This document shows positions 18,815 through 26,981 of a stretch of 64,000 nucleotides of DNA, in pieces. The stretch lies in assembly GCF_000518805.1 (NCBI RefSeq), contig NZ_JAEH01000006.1:1-64000 (forward strand). The letters run 5' to 3'. Position numbers and translations under genes: made by a program. The notes under the pieces were generated by a model. That model ran no database searches. It saw only the letters and a program-made list of their open reading frames with translations, and had not been told where the DNA came from. The DNA comes from Shewanella waksmanii ATCC BAA-643. GTDB lineage: Bacteria > Pseudomonadota > Gammaproteobacteria > Enterobacterales > Shewanellaceae. How positions within the stretch are numbered: the first letter of the stretch is position 1; the number at the start of each line of letters is the position of its first letter.

Positions 18815-20593
18815 CTAGTGAGTAGCAGGCTGTGTCGCTGACTGGTTGAGCTCAGGAGAACTTGGTGAAGCCGCTTGGGTTGCTTGCACTGTATCGGCAC
18901 TTTGTTGCGCTTTTGCTGGGTTGTCAGTATCAACGTTTGGCTGAGTGCCTGGGTTTTCATCACTAGTTGGCTGCGGCGTTTGCGCTTTGGACTCAGCTTC
19001 AGTTTCTATCGCTTTGTCGCTCGAAGGCTCTTCCGTCGTTAGGCTTGAAGGCTGACTTTCCGTTTGGCTCGAAGGCTTTTCCGTAGTCAGGCTCGAAGGC
19101 TCTTCTGTCGTTTGACTAGTCGTTTCAGGCTCTATTTCTGCCGCGTCGCTAGCCGGTGATTGGGTTTTGGCTTCGACCGTGTCAGTTGCACTTTCAGTCG
19201 TTAAACTTTCATCTTGATGAAACGCGCGCATGATTTTATCGGTTGCAGAGACTTCAGCGGCAGGCTGCTTAGGTTTAGTGGCCGCTTTACCAGGTCTTGG
19301 CAGCAAACTGAAAATCTTGTTGGCGATGTCGGTGTTATCTTGCTGCCCTGAAAACAACTTGGCCGCGGGACCGTTAGCAAACACGGGCACATCAATGCCT
19401 GTGTGACCACCTGTTGTCCAGCCTGTATTGGTGCGCTTGTCGATGAGCTGCTTAATTGCGGTTGCTAGCACCGCTTCGCCTTGCATACGTGCTTGGTCCA
19501 ATAGCCGTAACTCGTCAGTGTCAATGTCAAAACCTAGCTGCTGCACCAGCGATGTTTGCCACTGCGGATCGGCCAGGCTGGCATTAGCAAGTTTGCGTGG
19601 AGTGGCGCTAATATTCTTTAGATACTTTGGGTGCCATTCATAGGTGCCATTAGCCGCGATAGTCAGCCCGCCAGTGCTATGATCTGCAGTCACCACCATT
19701 AACGTATCTGAGTGTTGGCGAACATATTGCTCTACAACTTCAATGGCATTAGCAAATTCATGCATCTCCATCATTGCTGTGGCGATATCATTGTTGTGTC
19801 CCGCCCAGTCGATAAGGCTACCTTCAACTAGCAGTACAAACCCTTGTGGGTGCTGGGATAGCTGATCAAGTGCCACTTGCGTTAAGCGGCTAAGATGATT
19901 GCTGTTAGGTTCGTCAATCGCCCAGGGTAATTGCACGTCTGCAAAGAGCCCCAATACCTTACCGGGTTGAATTTGATCCAATTGCTGCATATCACTCAAA
20001 TACTGATAGCCGCGCTGTTCAAATTGTTCGATTAATGCTTGAGAAAAATAACGCTGACCGCCTCCAAGAATGACGTCGGCGTCAGTGTCGAGATAGTCTT
20101 TTGCGATGGCTTCATAGTTGCGACGACTCTCGTTGTGCACTAAAAACGCCGCGGGTGTAGCATGATTGACCTGCGAGCTCACCGCGACACCGATCGCCAT
20201 CCCCGCTTTTTTCGCTTGCTGCATTAAGGTGGGGATGGGTTGCTTTTCGCTGTCGACCGAAATAGCACCATTGTAGGTTTTGACCCCGGTGGCTAAGGCT
20301 GTTGCTGCGGCGGCTGAATCTGTCACATAGCCGCTTTCTCTTGCTGGGTAGGTACTGGCACTGCCAACCAATAACCGATCAAATACGGTTTGTTCAATCT
20401 CTTCAGTATCATGATTGTCACGATAATAGCGATAGGCGCTGGTGTAAGCTGGCCCCATACCGTCACCAATCATGATGACGATATTTTTAGGGACTGCCGG
20501 CGCTTCGTTTTCGAGTATTTGGGCAAAGCTGCCACTACTGAAACTGGCTAAAACAATGGCTATTAGGGTGGTTGGCAGCTTGGCAAACATCAA
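18815..20593 (-). CDS. phoA: Alkaline phosphatase, with a long low-complexity C-terminal tail
   Basis: Hydrolyses phosphomonoesters in the periplasm. A Sec signal peptide (residues 1-24, ending SFA-Q) precedes the catalytic domain with the metal site MIGDGMG near 45, the nucleophile serine in TDSAAAAT near 94, ADHSTGG near 299 and TGGHTGID near 397. After about residue 440 the protein turns into some 150 residues rich in S, T, E, P and Q, with four near-repeats of the type TTEEPSS; family members normally end before this. GshB stops 6 bases upstream, so the two may share a transcript. The symbol is given for the family; several paralogues exist in such genomes. Confidence 0.88.
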   Translation of the reverse strand: MMFAKLPTTLIAIVLASFSSGSFAQILENEAPAVPKNIVIMIGDGMGPAYTSAYRYYRDNHDTEEIEQTVFDRLLVGSASTYPARESGYVTDSAAAATALATGVKTYNGAISVDSEKQPIPTLMQQAKKAGMAIGVAVSSQVNHATPAAFLVHNESRRNYEAIAKDYLDTDADVILGGGQRYFSQALIEQFEQRGYQYLSDMQQLDQIQPGKVLGLFADVQLPWAIDEPNSNHLSRLTQVALDQLSQHPQGFVLLVEGSLIDWAGHNNDIATAMMEMHEFANAIEVVEQYVRQHSDTLMVVTADHSTGGLTIAANGTYEWHPKYLKNISATPRKLANASLADPQWQTSLVQQLGFDIDTDELRLLDQARMQGEAVLATAIKQLIDKRTNTGWTTGGHTGIDVPVFANGPAAKLFSGQQDNTDIANKIFSLLPRPGKAATKPKQPAAEVSATDKIMRAFHQDESLTTESATDTVEAKTQSPASDAAEIEPETTSQTTEEPSSLTTEKPSSQTESQPSSLTTEEPSSDKAIETEAESKAQTPQPTSDENPGTQPNVDTDNPAKAQQSADTVQATQAASPSSPELNQSATQPATH

Positions 20594-20599
20594 TCGTTC

Positions 20600-21553
20600 C
20601 TATTTTTTAGCGTTAATACGAGTTTCAATAGCATCCATCAACATGCCGGTAATATCGACATCGAAAGCCGCTTCAATCTCTTTGATGCACGTTGGGCTAG
20701 TGACGTTGATTTCAGTGAGTTTGTCGCCAATGACATCTAGGCCGACAAAGATTAATCCGCGTTTTTTTAGCTCTGGACCAATTGCACGCGCAATAGCCCA
20801 ATCTGATTCAGATAACGGCTGTGCGACACCACGGCCGCCAGCGGCTAAGTTACCACGGGTCTCGCCTTTTTGCGGAATACGGGCGAGTGAGTATGGTACG
20901 GGTTCGCCATCGACGACCAAAATACGCTTATCGCCTGAGGTGATATCGGGAATGAAAGCTTGTGCCATTGCGTATTGCTGACCATGGCTGGTCAGTGTCT
21001 CAATAATCACGCCTAGATTAGGATCTTTGGGCTTAACACGAAATATTGAACTGCCGCCCATGCCATCGAGAGGTTTGAGAATAATGTCGCCTTTGGCTTG
21101 GTAAAAATCACGAATGCGCTGCTCATCGCGAGTGACGATAGTTTCTGGGGTAAATTCGGCAAACCATGCGGTGAACAGTTTTTCGTTGGCATCACGTAGG
21201 CTTTGCGGCTTATTAACGATTAATGTGCCAGCCTCTTCAGCGCGCTCCAGCATATAAGTTGCGTAGACAAATTCGGTATCGAATGGCGGGTCTTTACGCA
21301 TTAAAATGACATCTAGCTCACTCATTGGCGTGTCGACGACTTCGCCAAGTTGATACCAGCTGGCGGCGTCATCGACTACCTTGAGCTCTCTCATGGTTGC
21401 CATCGCTTGACCATTAACCATGGCTAAATCGGCCATTTCCATATAGTACAGTTGGTAACCACGGGATTGGGCCGCGAGCAACATAGCAAAGCTTGAGTCT
21501 TTTTTAATGTTGATGTCACTGATGGGGTCCATCACAATGCCGAGCTTAATCAT
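20600..21553 (-). CDS. gshB: Glutathione synthetase
   Basis: Joins gamma-glutamylcysteine and glycine using ATP, the second step of glutathione synthesis. The 317-residue length fits. Visible family features are KLGIVMDPI at the start, LMRKDPPFD, the ATP-grasp core ILKPLDGMGGSSIFRV and the metal-binding EINVTSPT near the end. It lies 30 bases after rsmE, the same pairing (rsmE-gshB) as in many gammaproteobacteria. Confidence 0.97.
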   Translation of the reverse strand: MIKLGIVMDPISDINIKKDSSFAMLLAAQSRGYQLYYMEMADLAMVNGQAMATMRELKVVDDAASWYQLGEVVDTPMSELDVILMRKDPPFDTEFVYATYMLERAEEAGTLIVNKPQSLRDANEKLFTAWFAEFTPETIVTRDEQRIRDFYQAKGDIILKPLDGMGGSSIFRVKPKDPNLGVIIETLTSHGQQYAMAQAFIPDITSGDKRILVVDGEPVPYSLARIPQKGETRGNLAAGGRGVAQPLSESDWAIARAIGPELKKRGLIFVGLDVIGDKLTEINVTSPTCIKEIEAAFDVDITGMLMDAIETRINAKK

Positions 21554-21583
21554 AGTATCATCCTTTGTTGTGCGAGCTTGGAC

Positions 21584-22315
21584 TTAACCAAGGTCGCCAA
21601 ATTTGAGTTGCAATGCACTGATAGTCGTCAGTGCTGCTGTTTCAGTCCTCAACACGCGGGGACCGAGTTGAATTTCGGTAAATTGATGTTGTTCAGTCAT
21701 CAAGATTTCTTCAGCTGATAAACCACCTTCTGGGCCAATCAATAGTCGCGCTTTGCCCGTAGGCAAACTAAGGCCATTGACACCGTGGCTCGCACGCGGA
21801 TGTAGATTAAGCTTAACGGCGTCGGTACTTTGTGCACACCAATCATTGAGTTGCATTGCCGGACGAATTTGCGGTACCACACTGCGGCCCGATTGTTCGC
21901 AGGCGCTGACGACAATTTTTTGCCATTGTTGGATTTTTTTCTCTAAACGCTCGCCCGATAGTTTTACGCCACAACGTTCTGAAAACAGCGGTGTAATGGT
22001 GTTGACTCCCAGCTCAACCGACTTCTGAATAGTGAAATCCATACGGTCGCCGCGAGAGATCACTTGGCCCAAGTGTAATTTAAGCGGTGATTCGCTGTCG
22101 TTGCTGCTTGATGATAGGACCTGAACTTCGACATTTTTCTTACTGGCACTGACAATATCGCAAAGGTAGTCGTGACCATCACCATTGAATAATTGCAGTT
22201 GCTCGCCACTGGTCATGCGCAGCACACGGCCAACATGGCCTGCGGCTTCAGCGTCTAACATTAACGCTGCACCGACATTGATATCGCTGTCTTGATAGAT
22301 CCTTGGCACTCTCAT
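21584..22315 (-). CDS. rsmE: 16S rRNA (uracil-1498-N3)-methyltransferase
   Basis: A 243-residue SPOUT methyltransferase that modifies U1498 of 16S rRNA. The N-terminal PUA-like domain ([17 protein letters not shown]) leads to the knotted SAM-binding domain with [17 protein letters not shown], the [10 protein letters not shown] loop and [11 protein letters not shown]. It starts 4 bases after the endA stop, forming an endA-rsmE-gshB run as in other gammaproteobacteria. Confidence 0.96.
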   Translation of the reverse strand: MRVPRIYQDSDINVGAALMLDAEAAGHVGRVLRMTSGEQLQLFNGDGHDYLCDIVSASKKNVEVQVLSSSSNDSESPLKLHLGQVISRGDRMDFTIQKSVELGVNTITPLFSERCGVKLSGERLEKKIQQWQKIVVSACEQSGRSVVPQIRPAMQLNDWCAQSTDAVKLNLHPRASHGVNGLSLPTGKARLLIGPEGGLSAEEILMTEQHQFTEIQLGPRVLRTETAALTTISALQLKFGDLG

Positions 22316-22319
22316 GGTC

Positions 22320-23063
22320 TTATTCCGCTACTTGGTTATTCAACTTAAAAAGGTGACACTGCTGCTGCACGAAAGGATTATGGTTACCTTGCTTTGCAGC
22401 GATTTGCTGGTCTCTTCGGCATTCAATACTATCAACTGGATAGCTTTTATCCCATGCTTTAAATAATTTTAATTGGCTATTTGATATGGCCAAATTGTAC
22501 TTTTTTTGCATGTATAGGTAGGTGCGTGCTATTTGACCACGGCTCGCTGCTGGTGGCTGGACTTTGCGATCTTTAAAATCGACAGTCATGTCACACGCGC
22601 CATACTGCTCAGGTTTAGCGTTCCACAGACTAAAACGATAGTTACTGCGGTCGCCGTTCACTTCGCCGATGGCTGGCACTAAATTATGTAAATCTGCTTC
22701 CATTTTTTTGAATTGGCTATCGGTTTTAGCACAGTGCTTTCTGCCCCCTTGTTGCCAGCATTGGCGTTGATGACCGATTTCCCATGCTGGCACCACATGC
22801 TCCCACTCAATCCGATTGGCTCGGCGCTGCTGTTTGCGGACTTGGTAGCCACAGCTGGTTAAATCGGGTTGCCACTTTTTACCTTCAATAATAATGTTAC
22901 AGCCGCAATAAAAACTCTGGTGCGGCAAATAGTCAGCATAAATCGATTTAGCGATACGCTTAGCCTGATTGAAGCTGGTGGGGTGTTGCGCCTCGCTGGC
23001 GTTTATTTGTGGAACAAACAGCAGCAATAAGCCACTTAATGCAATTACAACGGCATTATTCAA
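22320..23063 (-). CDS. endA: Endonuclease I, secreted
   Basis: A 247-residue periplasmic or secreted DNase of the EndA/Vvn family. A signal peptide covers about residues 1-22. The catalytic segment is [14 protein letters not shown] (beta-beta-alpha metal His) and the metal Asn is in [23 protein letters not shown]. Eight or so cysteines (FYCGCN, TSCGYQ, RQCWQQ, HCAK) are available for the disulfides typical of the family. It heads the endA-rsmE-gshB run. Confidence 0.95.
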   Translation of the reverse strand: MNNAVVIALSGLLLLFVPQINASEAQHPTSFNQAKRIAKSIYADYLPHQSFYCGCNIIIEGKKWQPDLTSCGYQVRKQQRRANRIEWEHVVPAWEIGHQRQCWQQGGRKHCAKTDSQFKKMEADLHNLVPAIGEVNGDRSNYRFSLWNAKPEQYGACDMTVDFKDRKVQPPAASRGQIARTYLYMQKKYNLAISNSQLKLFKAWDKSYPVDSIECRRDQQIAAKQGNHNPFVQQQCHLFKLNNQVAE

Positions 23064-23170
23064 TGGGATTACCTACAGACAAAAATGGGCTTAATGCGCT
23101 GATCGTTTGTCAGCGTCGACGGGAATTCTACGTGATTGCTTCCATGACTGGCAATAGCCGATAGCGCGAG

Positions 23171-23749
23171 TTATTGCGATTGATATAATTGGGTTTTACA
23201 ACGCCGGCACTGGTATTGGGTTTCACCTCTGACGACTTTGTTGTGGCGCCTGACACTGAGCTTTACCGGTCCGCATAGGCATTGATAGTCAAACTGTTTA
23301 CCTATTACTGAGCCAACATCAAGTTGATGAGTGGTGCTGGGAGATAACCCAAACAGGTTTATCATTAGTGATTGCCACTCTTTGCCATGGGGACGCACGC
23401 GACCATACAGCTGGTGGGCAAGTAGGTGACATATTTCGTGGGGGACCACAGTGTTTACAAACTCTTGCTGATTTTCTACCAACAGCACAGGGTTAAACCG
23501 TAACTTGTTTTCGTGCAAATGGGCGGTGCCTGCACTTTTTCCACGTAAAGTGAAATATACGCTAGGGCGGGGAAATCTGCGGCACAGCTTAGTTTCTGCT
23601 AGCTGATAGCATTGCTCCACACGCAGTGATATTTGCTGTTGCTCGTCGGTCAAAGGCGGCAGCTTTTTATTCAAAACTGCCGTGCTTGGCGCGAGAGTTT
23701 GGCGATGCTCAGCAGTTAACCGCTGGCGGATACGATTAAACAAATTCAA
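23171..23749 (-). CDS. sprT: SprT-family zinc metalloprotease-like protein
   Basis: A 192-residue protein with the metalloprotease motif HEICH in a segment NTVVPHEICHLLAHQ near residue 103, a further His in RPHGKEWQ, and a C-terminal zinc ribbon (CLCG and CRRC pairs). This is the SprT layout, related to the eukaryotic SPRTN proteases; the bacterial role is not settled. It lies just upstream of endA, an association seen in other gammaproteobacteria. Confidence 0.9.
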   Translation of the reverse strand: MNLFNRIRQRLTAEHRQTLAPSTAVLNKKLPPLTDEQQQISLRVEQCYQLAETKLCRRFPRPSVYFTLRGKSAGTAHLHENKLRFNPVLLVENQQEFVNTVVPHEICHLLAHQLYGRVRPHGKEWQSLMINLFGLSPSTTHQLDVGSVIGKQFDYQCLCGPVKLSVRRHNKVVRGETQYQCRRCKTQLYQSQ

Positions 23750-23776
23750 AGGTCACTCGGTAACAACGACCTATCA

Positions 23777-24949
23777 TTATAAAGTAGTCGCTGCTGCTTT
23801 TACCATGGCTTTTACTTGTTTAACGATGTTCATTTCGGCGTCAGCGTCATAGGCACTGATCCTTGGCGTATGAATATGGCCAACAGGTATGGCGCTATTA
23901 AATTGCTGTTGTAGCAAGACTGCTCGATAAGATATCTCATTAGATAGGTAACCACCGCCAGAACCTTCTACTGACGTTTCACTACTTAACTCTAATAACG
24001 ATTTTGCTTGAAACTCCCCGCGGCTCACGCTCGAAACAGTATGGTTGTCTATGACTTTCCACGGTCCATCAGCCGATTGCATGGCACTAACTGGCAGGGA
24101 AAATTCAACAAACTCTGGTCCGTTGAGCGTGCCACCGTTAAATAAAGGTGCTTGCGGGTTTTGTTTAGTGGCGCCGGTATAAACGTTGAGATTATCTGGA
24201 GCGTCTGCGCTACGATTGCGCCCAGGAAAACGTTCAAGATCAAAATCATCGCGGCCCATACTGACAGTGACTATCATATCGACGCTATTGTCGCGGTAAA
24301 TGGGGGTCAGTAAAGATTCAATCATGCCTTGATCAAAGTCTGCAAAACGCACTGGAATCATTACCGTTTCAATCTGTGCTTGGCGGCCATTGACGCTAAA
24401 AGCATAGCCATCTAGCGCTAGGGCTGTTAAGCCTGACGGGTTGCTTTGATCTATGTTGCGATCTAAAAAGAATGGGTCAAAACCGGTTAGCAATATTTTG
24501 ATGTCTGCTTGGTCATCAAATTGGATATTGCTGAAGCCTCGAGATGCCTTTTCAACCGCATTGATAGCGACTTTCTGCTGCCAGTCAACCATATTAAATT
24601 GCGGGGATTGTTGCTTGAGCTGCTGGCGCATCATCAAACGGCCCCAATATAATGGTCTATCATCTTCACCACCGGACTGCACATCTCGCACCGCTTGTTG
24701 CCATAGTCGCTCGCCTTGTCGAGCCACCATTTTGGTGAGCTGTAGCTCATCCGTTTGTTGTTGGTATTGGGCGGTTAATGATTCAACCAAGGCTTGGTAA
24801 CGGTTTGCAACCTGCGGCATTTGGCTTACCGCCTTGTCGATACGTGCTTCTTCGACATCAAGTGCAGTTGTGGCAGCATGGGCCGCTGCATTGGCACTTA
24901 GAGCTAAAATTGTGGTGATAGTTAGCGGCAAAATACCCAGCTTAGCCAT
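23777..24949 (-). CDS. Exported C15 (pyroglutamyl peptidase)-like protein lacking the catalytic Cys
   Basis: A 390-residue protein with a signal peptide (about 1-25) and some 130 residues of extra helical N-terminal sequence before a peptidase C15-like domain: ILLTGFDPFFLD near 150, SMGRDDFDLER, and GHIHTP close to the end, which holds the likely catalytic His. In the region where C15 enzymes have Cys (Y-x-C-N), this protein reads GGGYLSNEISYR, that is Ser. The gene is the C15-annotated neighbour long known beside OXA-48-type beta-lactamases. Peptidase activity is therefore doubtful, though a serine nucleophile is possible. Confidence 0.75.
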   Translation of the reverse strand: MAKLGILPLTITTILALSANAAAHAATTALDVEEARIDKAVSQMPQVANRYQALVESLTAQYQQQTDELQLTKMVARQGERLWQQAVRDVQSGGEDDRPLYWGRLMMRQQLKQQSPQFNMVDWQQKVAINAVEKASRGFSNIQFDDQADIKILLTGFDPFFLDRNIDQSNPSGLTALALDGYAFSVNGRQAQIETVMIPVRFADFDQGMIESLLTPIYRDNSVDMIVTVSMGRDDFDLERFPGRNRSADAPDNLNVYTGATKQNPQAPLFNGGTLNGPEFVEFSLPVSAMQSADGPWKVIDNHTVSSVSRGEFQAKSLLELSSETSVEGSGGGYLSNEISYRAVLLQQQFNSAIPVGHIHTPRISAYDADAEMNIVKQVKAMVKAAATTL

Positions 24950-25141
24950 AACAATATCCTTTGTGTTGAGCAGGTAATCAATGAGTTAAACCAACAAGGT
25001 TTAACGTTTCAATGCGAGTAGTCCGTTAGTGATATTGCCTTTTTTTTGTCTTATTTGCACCCCATTTTATCGCTATCTCACCTTAGGTTTTTGCTAGAAT
25101 TAACCTCCCAGTGCGTAATCAGGCTATAGGAGTGAAGAACT

Positions 25142-25936
25142 GTGAGAATATCTGTGTTACATGGATTGCTGTTAATGAGCGCAATGTTGTGTTTAAGTGC
25201 GCAAGCCCAAGATTTACAGCACAGTGCTGATGTAGACCAAGTGATGGCGCAGCGCCAAGTTTCCGGGGTCATCGTGCTGTTTGATGAGCAGCATGACAAG
25301 TGGGTGACTAATGATACTCAGCGCGCGAATACAGGCTATATTCCTGCCTCAACCTTTAAAGTGCCCCACAGTTTATTACTGCTTGAAGCGGGCGTGGTAA
25401 AAGATCAGCATAGCCCGTTTCCATGGACAGGTGAAAAACACAGCTACGCTAGCTGGAATCAAGACCACAGCTTTGCGACCGCACTGCGTTATTCTGTGGT
25501 ACCAATATATCAAGCATTAGCCAAAGAGCTTGGTTCACAGCGGATGGCTGACGGGGTTAAGTTGTTGGAATATGGCAATATGGATATCAGCGGCGCCATA
25601 GATAGTTTTTGGCTTGAGGGCCAATTAGCGATTTCAGCCGTACAACAAGTTGAATTCATGCATAGTTTGTATCACCAAAATCTCCCGGTGAGCCAACGCA
25701 GCCAGAAAATTGTCAAACAAATGATGCTATTACCGGCAAATAATCCTGGCCAGTGGTTTGGCAAGACCGGCTATGGGGTAAGCTCATCGCCCGGTATTGG
25801 CTGGTTTGTGGGCTGGTATCAACAAAACCAGCGGGTGATATTTTTTGCATTAAATATGGATATTAGCGATCCGCATCTGTTACCGCTAAGGCAAAAGTTA
25901 GTCAAACAGGCGATAAAAGCGCATCTCTCTCAGTAG
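25142..25936 (+). CDS. Class D beta-lactamase of the OXA-48/OXA-54 chromosomal lineage
   Basis: A 264-residue periplasmic serine beta-lactamase that hydrolyses beta-lactams. A signal peptide covers about 1-22. The active-site motifs are complete: STFK near residue 77, SVV (YSVVPIY) near 125, YGN near 151, and KTGYG near 213. It starts with GTG at 25142 after AGGAG. Relative to OXA-48, the loop after KTG reads GVSSSPGIGW, so the arginine of the OXA-48 carbapenemase loop is replaced by Ser, with the loop length unchanged. Flanking genes (C15-like upstream, lysR, carboxylase downstream) match the native Shewanella location, so it is intrinsic, not acquired. Confidence 0.93.
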   Translation: MRISVLHGLLLMSAMLCLSAQAQDLQHSADVDQVMAQRQVSGVIVLFDEQHDKWVTNDTQRANTGYIPASTFKVPHSLLLLEAGVVKDQHSPFPWTGEKHSYASWNQDHSFATALRYSVVPIYQALAKELGSQRMADGVKLLEYGNMDISGAIDSFWLEGQLAISAVQQVEFMHSLYHQNLPVSQRSQKIVKQMMLLPANNPGQWFGKTGYGVSSSPGIGWFVGWYQQNQRVIFFALNMDISDPHLLPLRQKLVKQAIKAHLSQ

Positions 25937-25948
25937 CGGAGGTTCTTG

Positions 25949-26860
25949 CTACATCATCAGTGATTGCAGAGACTCTTGACTGCTAAATCGTTTAGTAAAA
26001 AAGTCGAGAAAAACACTGATGTTGGTCGCCAATTGGCGGCGGCTTGAGTACACACCATAAACCTTAAAAGCTTCGATAGGCCACTCTTGTAGCAACGGCA
26101 CTAATGCGCCGCTTGCCAGTTCGTTTTTGCACACTGAGTGCGACAGCATGGCAATACCAAAGTCATCGAGGACTAATTGTTTAACCATGACGGCACTGTT
26201 GACGCGAACTTTGCGCTTAAAGCTTGCCATGGTTTTATGAGACCCTTTGCCCACCGGCCAAATAGGCGCAGAGCGAGAAGTCCCTAACAAGATGCCACTG
26301 TGTTGAGTCAGGTCTTGCGGTGTGGCTGGGGTGCCATTGCTTTTTAAATAGTTTGGGCTGGCGACTAAAATGGGCTGTCTTTCAAATAGTAATCGCGCGA
26401 CAAGATCAGATGACTGCAGTGGGCCGTATTTAATGGCGATATCATAGCCTTCACCCACTAAGCCCACATCGCTGTCGGTAAACTGCACGTCCAGTTCTAC
26501 TTTGGGGTAGAGGCGCATAAAACTGCTGCATAAGTTGGCAATGAGCTCTTGGCTAAAAGATACCGGGATAGCAATGCGTAATGAACCTGAGACATCATTG
26601 TGGGTATTTTCGATGGTGGCTTTGGCGGCTTCGATTTCATCACTAATACTATTGCAATGCTGATAAAACAACACCCCTACTTGAGTCAGGCTTAAATTGC
26701 GGGTATCACGCTGCAAAAGCCGTACACCTAGCTGCTCTTCTAGCTGCGCAACTTTACGACTAATCGTGGATTTTGGCATGCCAGTTTCACGTGCCGCTTG
26801 CGAGAATCCCTTGGCTCTCACTACCGCCGCAAATAGCATCATACCGTTTAAATCAGGCAT
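25949..26860 (-). CDS. LysR-type transcriptional regulator
   Basis: A 303-residue LysR protein: winged helix-turn-helix at residues about 5-65 (FSQAARETGMPKSTISRKVAQLE) and a periplasmic-binding-like effector domain after residue 90 (GSLRIAIPVSFS). It converges on the beta-lactamase gene with 12 bases between stops, so it is not a classical divergent activator of bla. The group CrgA/DsdC-like with RDTRNLSLT is typical. Target genes are unknown; divergent transcription from the carboxylase gene (121 bases) makes that region a possible target. Confidence 0.9.
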   Translation of the reverse strand: MPDLNGMMLFAAVVRAKGFSQAARETGMPKSTISRKVAQLEEQLGVRLLQRDTRNLSLTQVGVLFYQHCNSISDEIEAAKATIENTHNDVSGSLRIAIPVSFSQELIANLCSSFMRLYPKVELDVQFTDSDVGLVGEGYDIAIKYGPLQSSDLVARLLFERQPILVASPNYLKSNGTPATPQDLTQHSGILLGTSRSAPIWPVGKGSHKTMASFKRKVRVNSAVMVKQLVLDDFGIAMLSHSVCKNELASGALVPLLQEWPIEAFKVYGVYSSRRQLATNISVFLDFFTKRFSSQESLQSLMM

Positions 26861-26981
26861 CTTTACTGTACTGTCTCAAATATGGAACAAAGCGTCTACT
26901 GCAGTTTAATAGCATTTGACCGCAATACAAAGTTATATTTATTGGCTAAAAATTTTAGAGGCTAAGCAGAGGATCAATTTA

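Noticed and set aside
18718-18963. An 81-codon minus-strand frame overlapping the phosphatase 3' end
   Set aside because: It lies in another frame over the low-complexity tail of the phosphatase and has no ribosome-binding site.
25142-25936. Acquired (mobile) carbapenemase gene
   Set aside because: No IS or integron around it; flanks are the native Shewanella neighbours.
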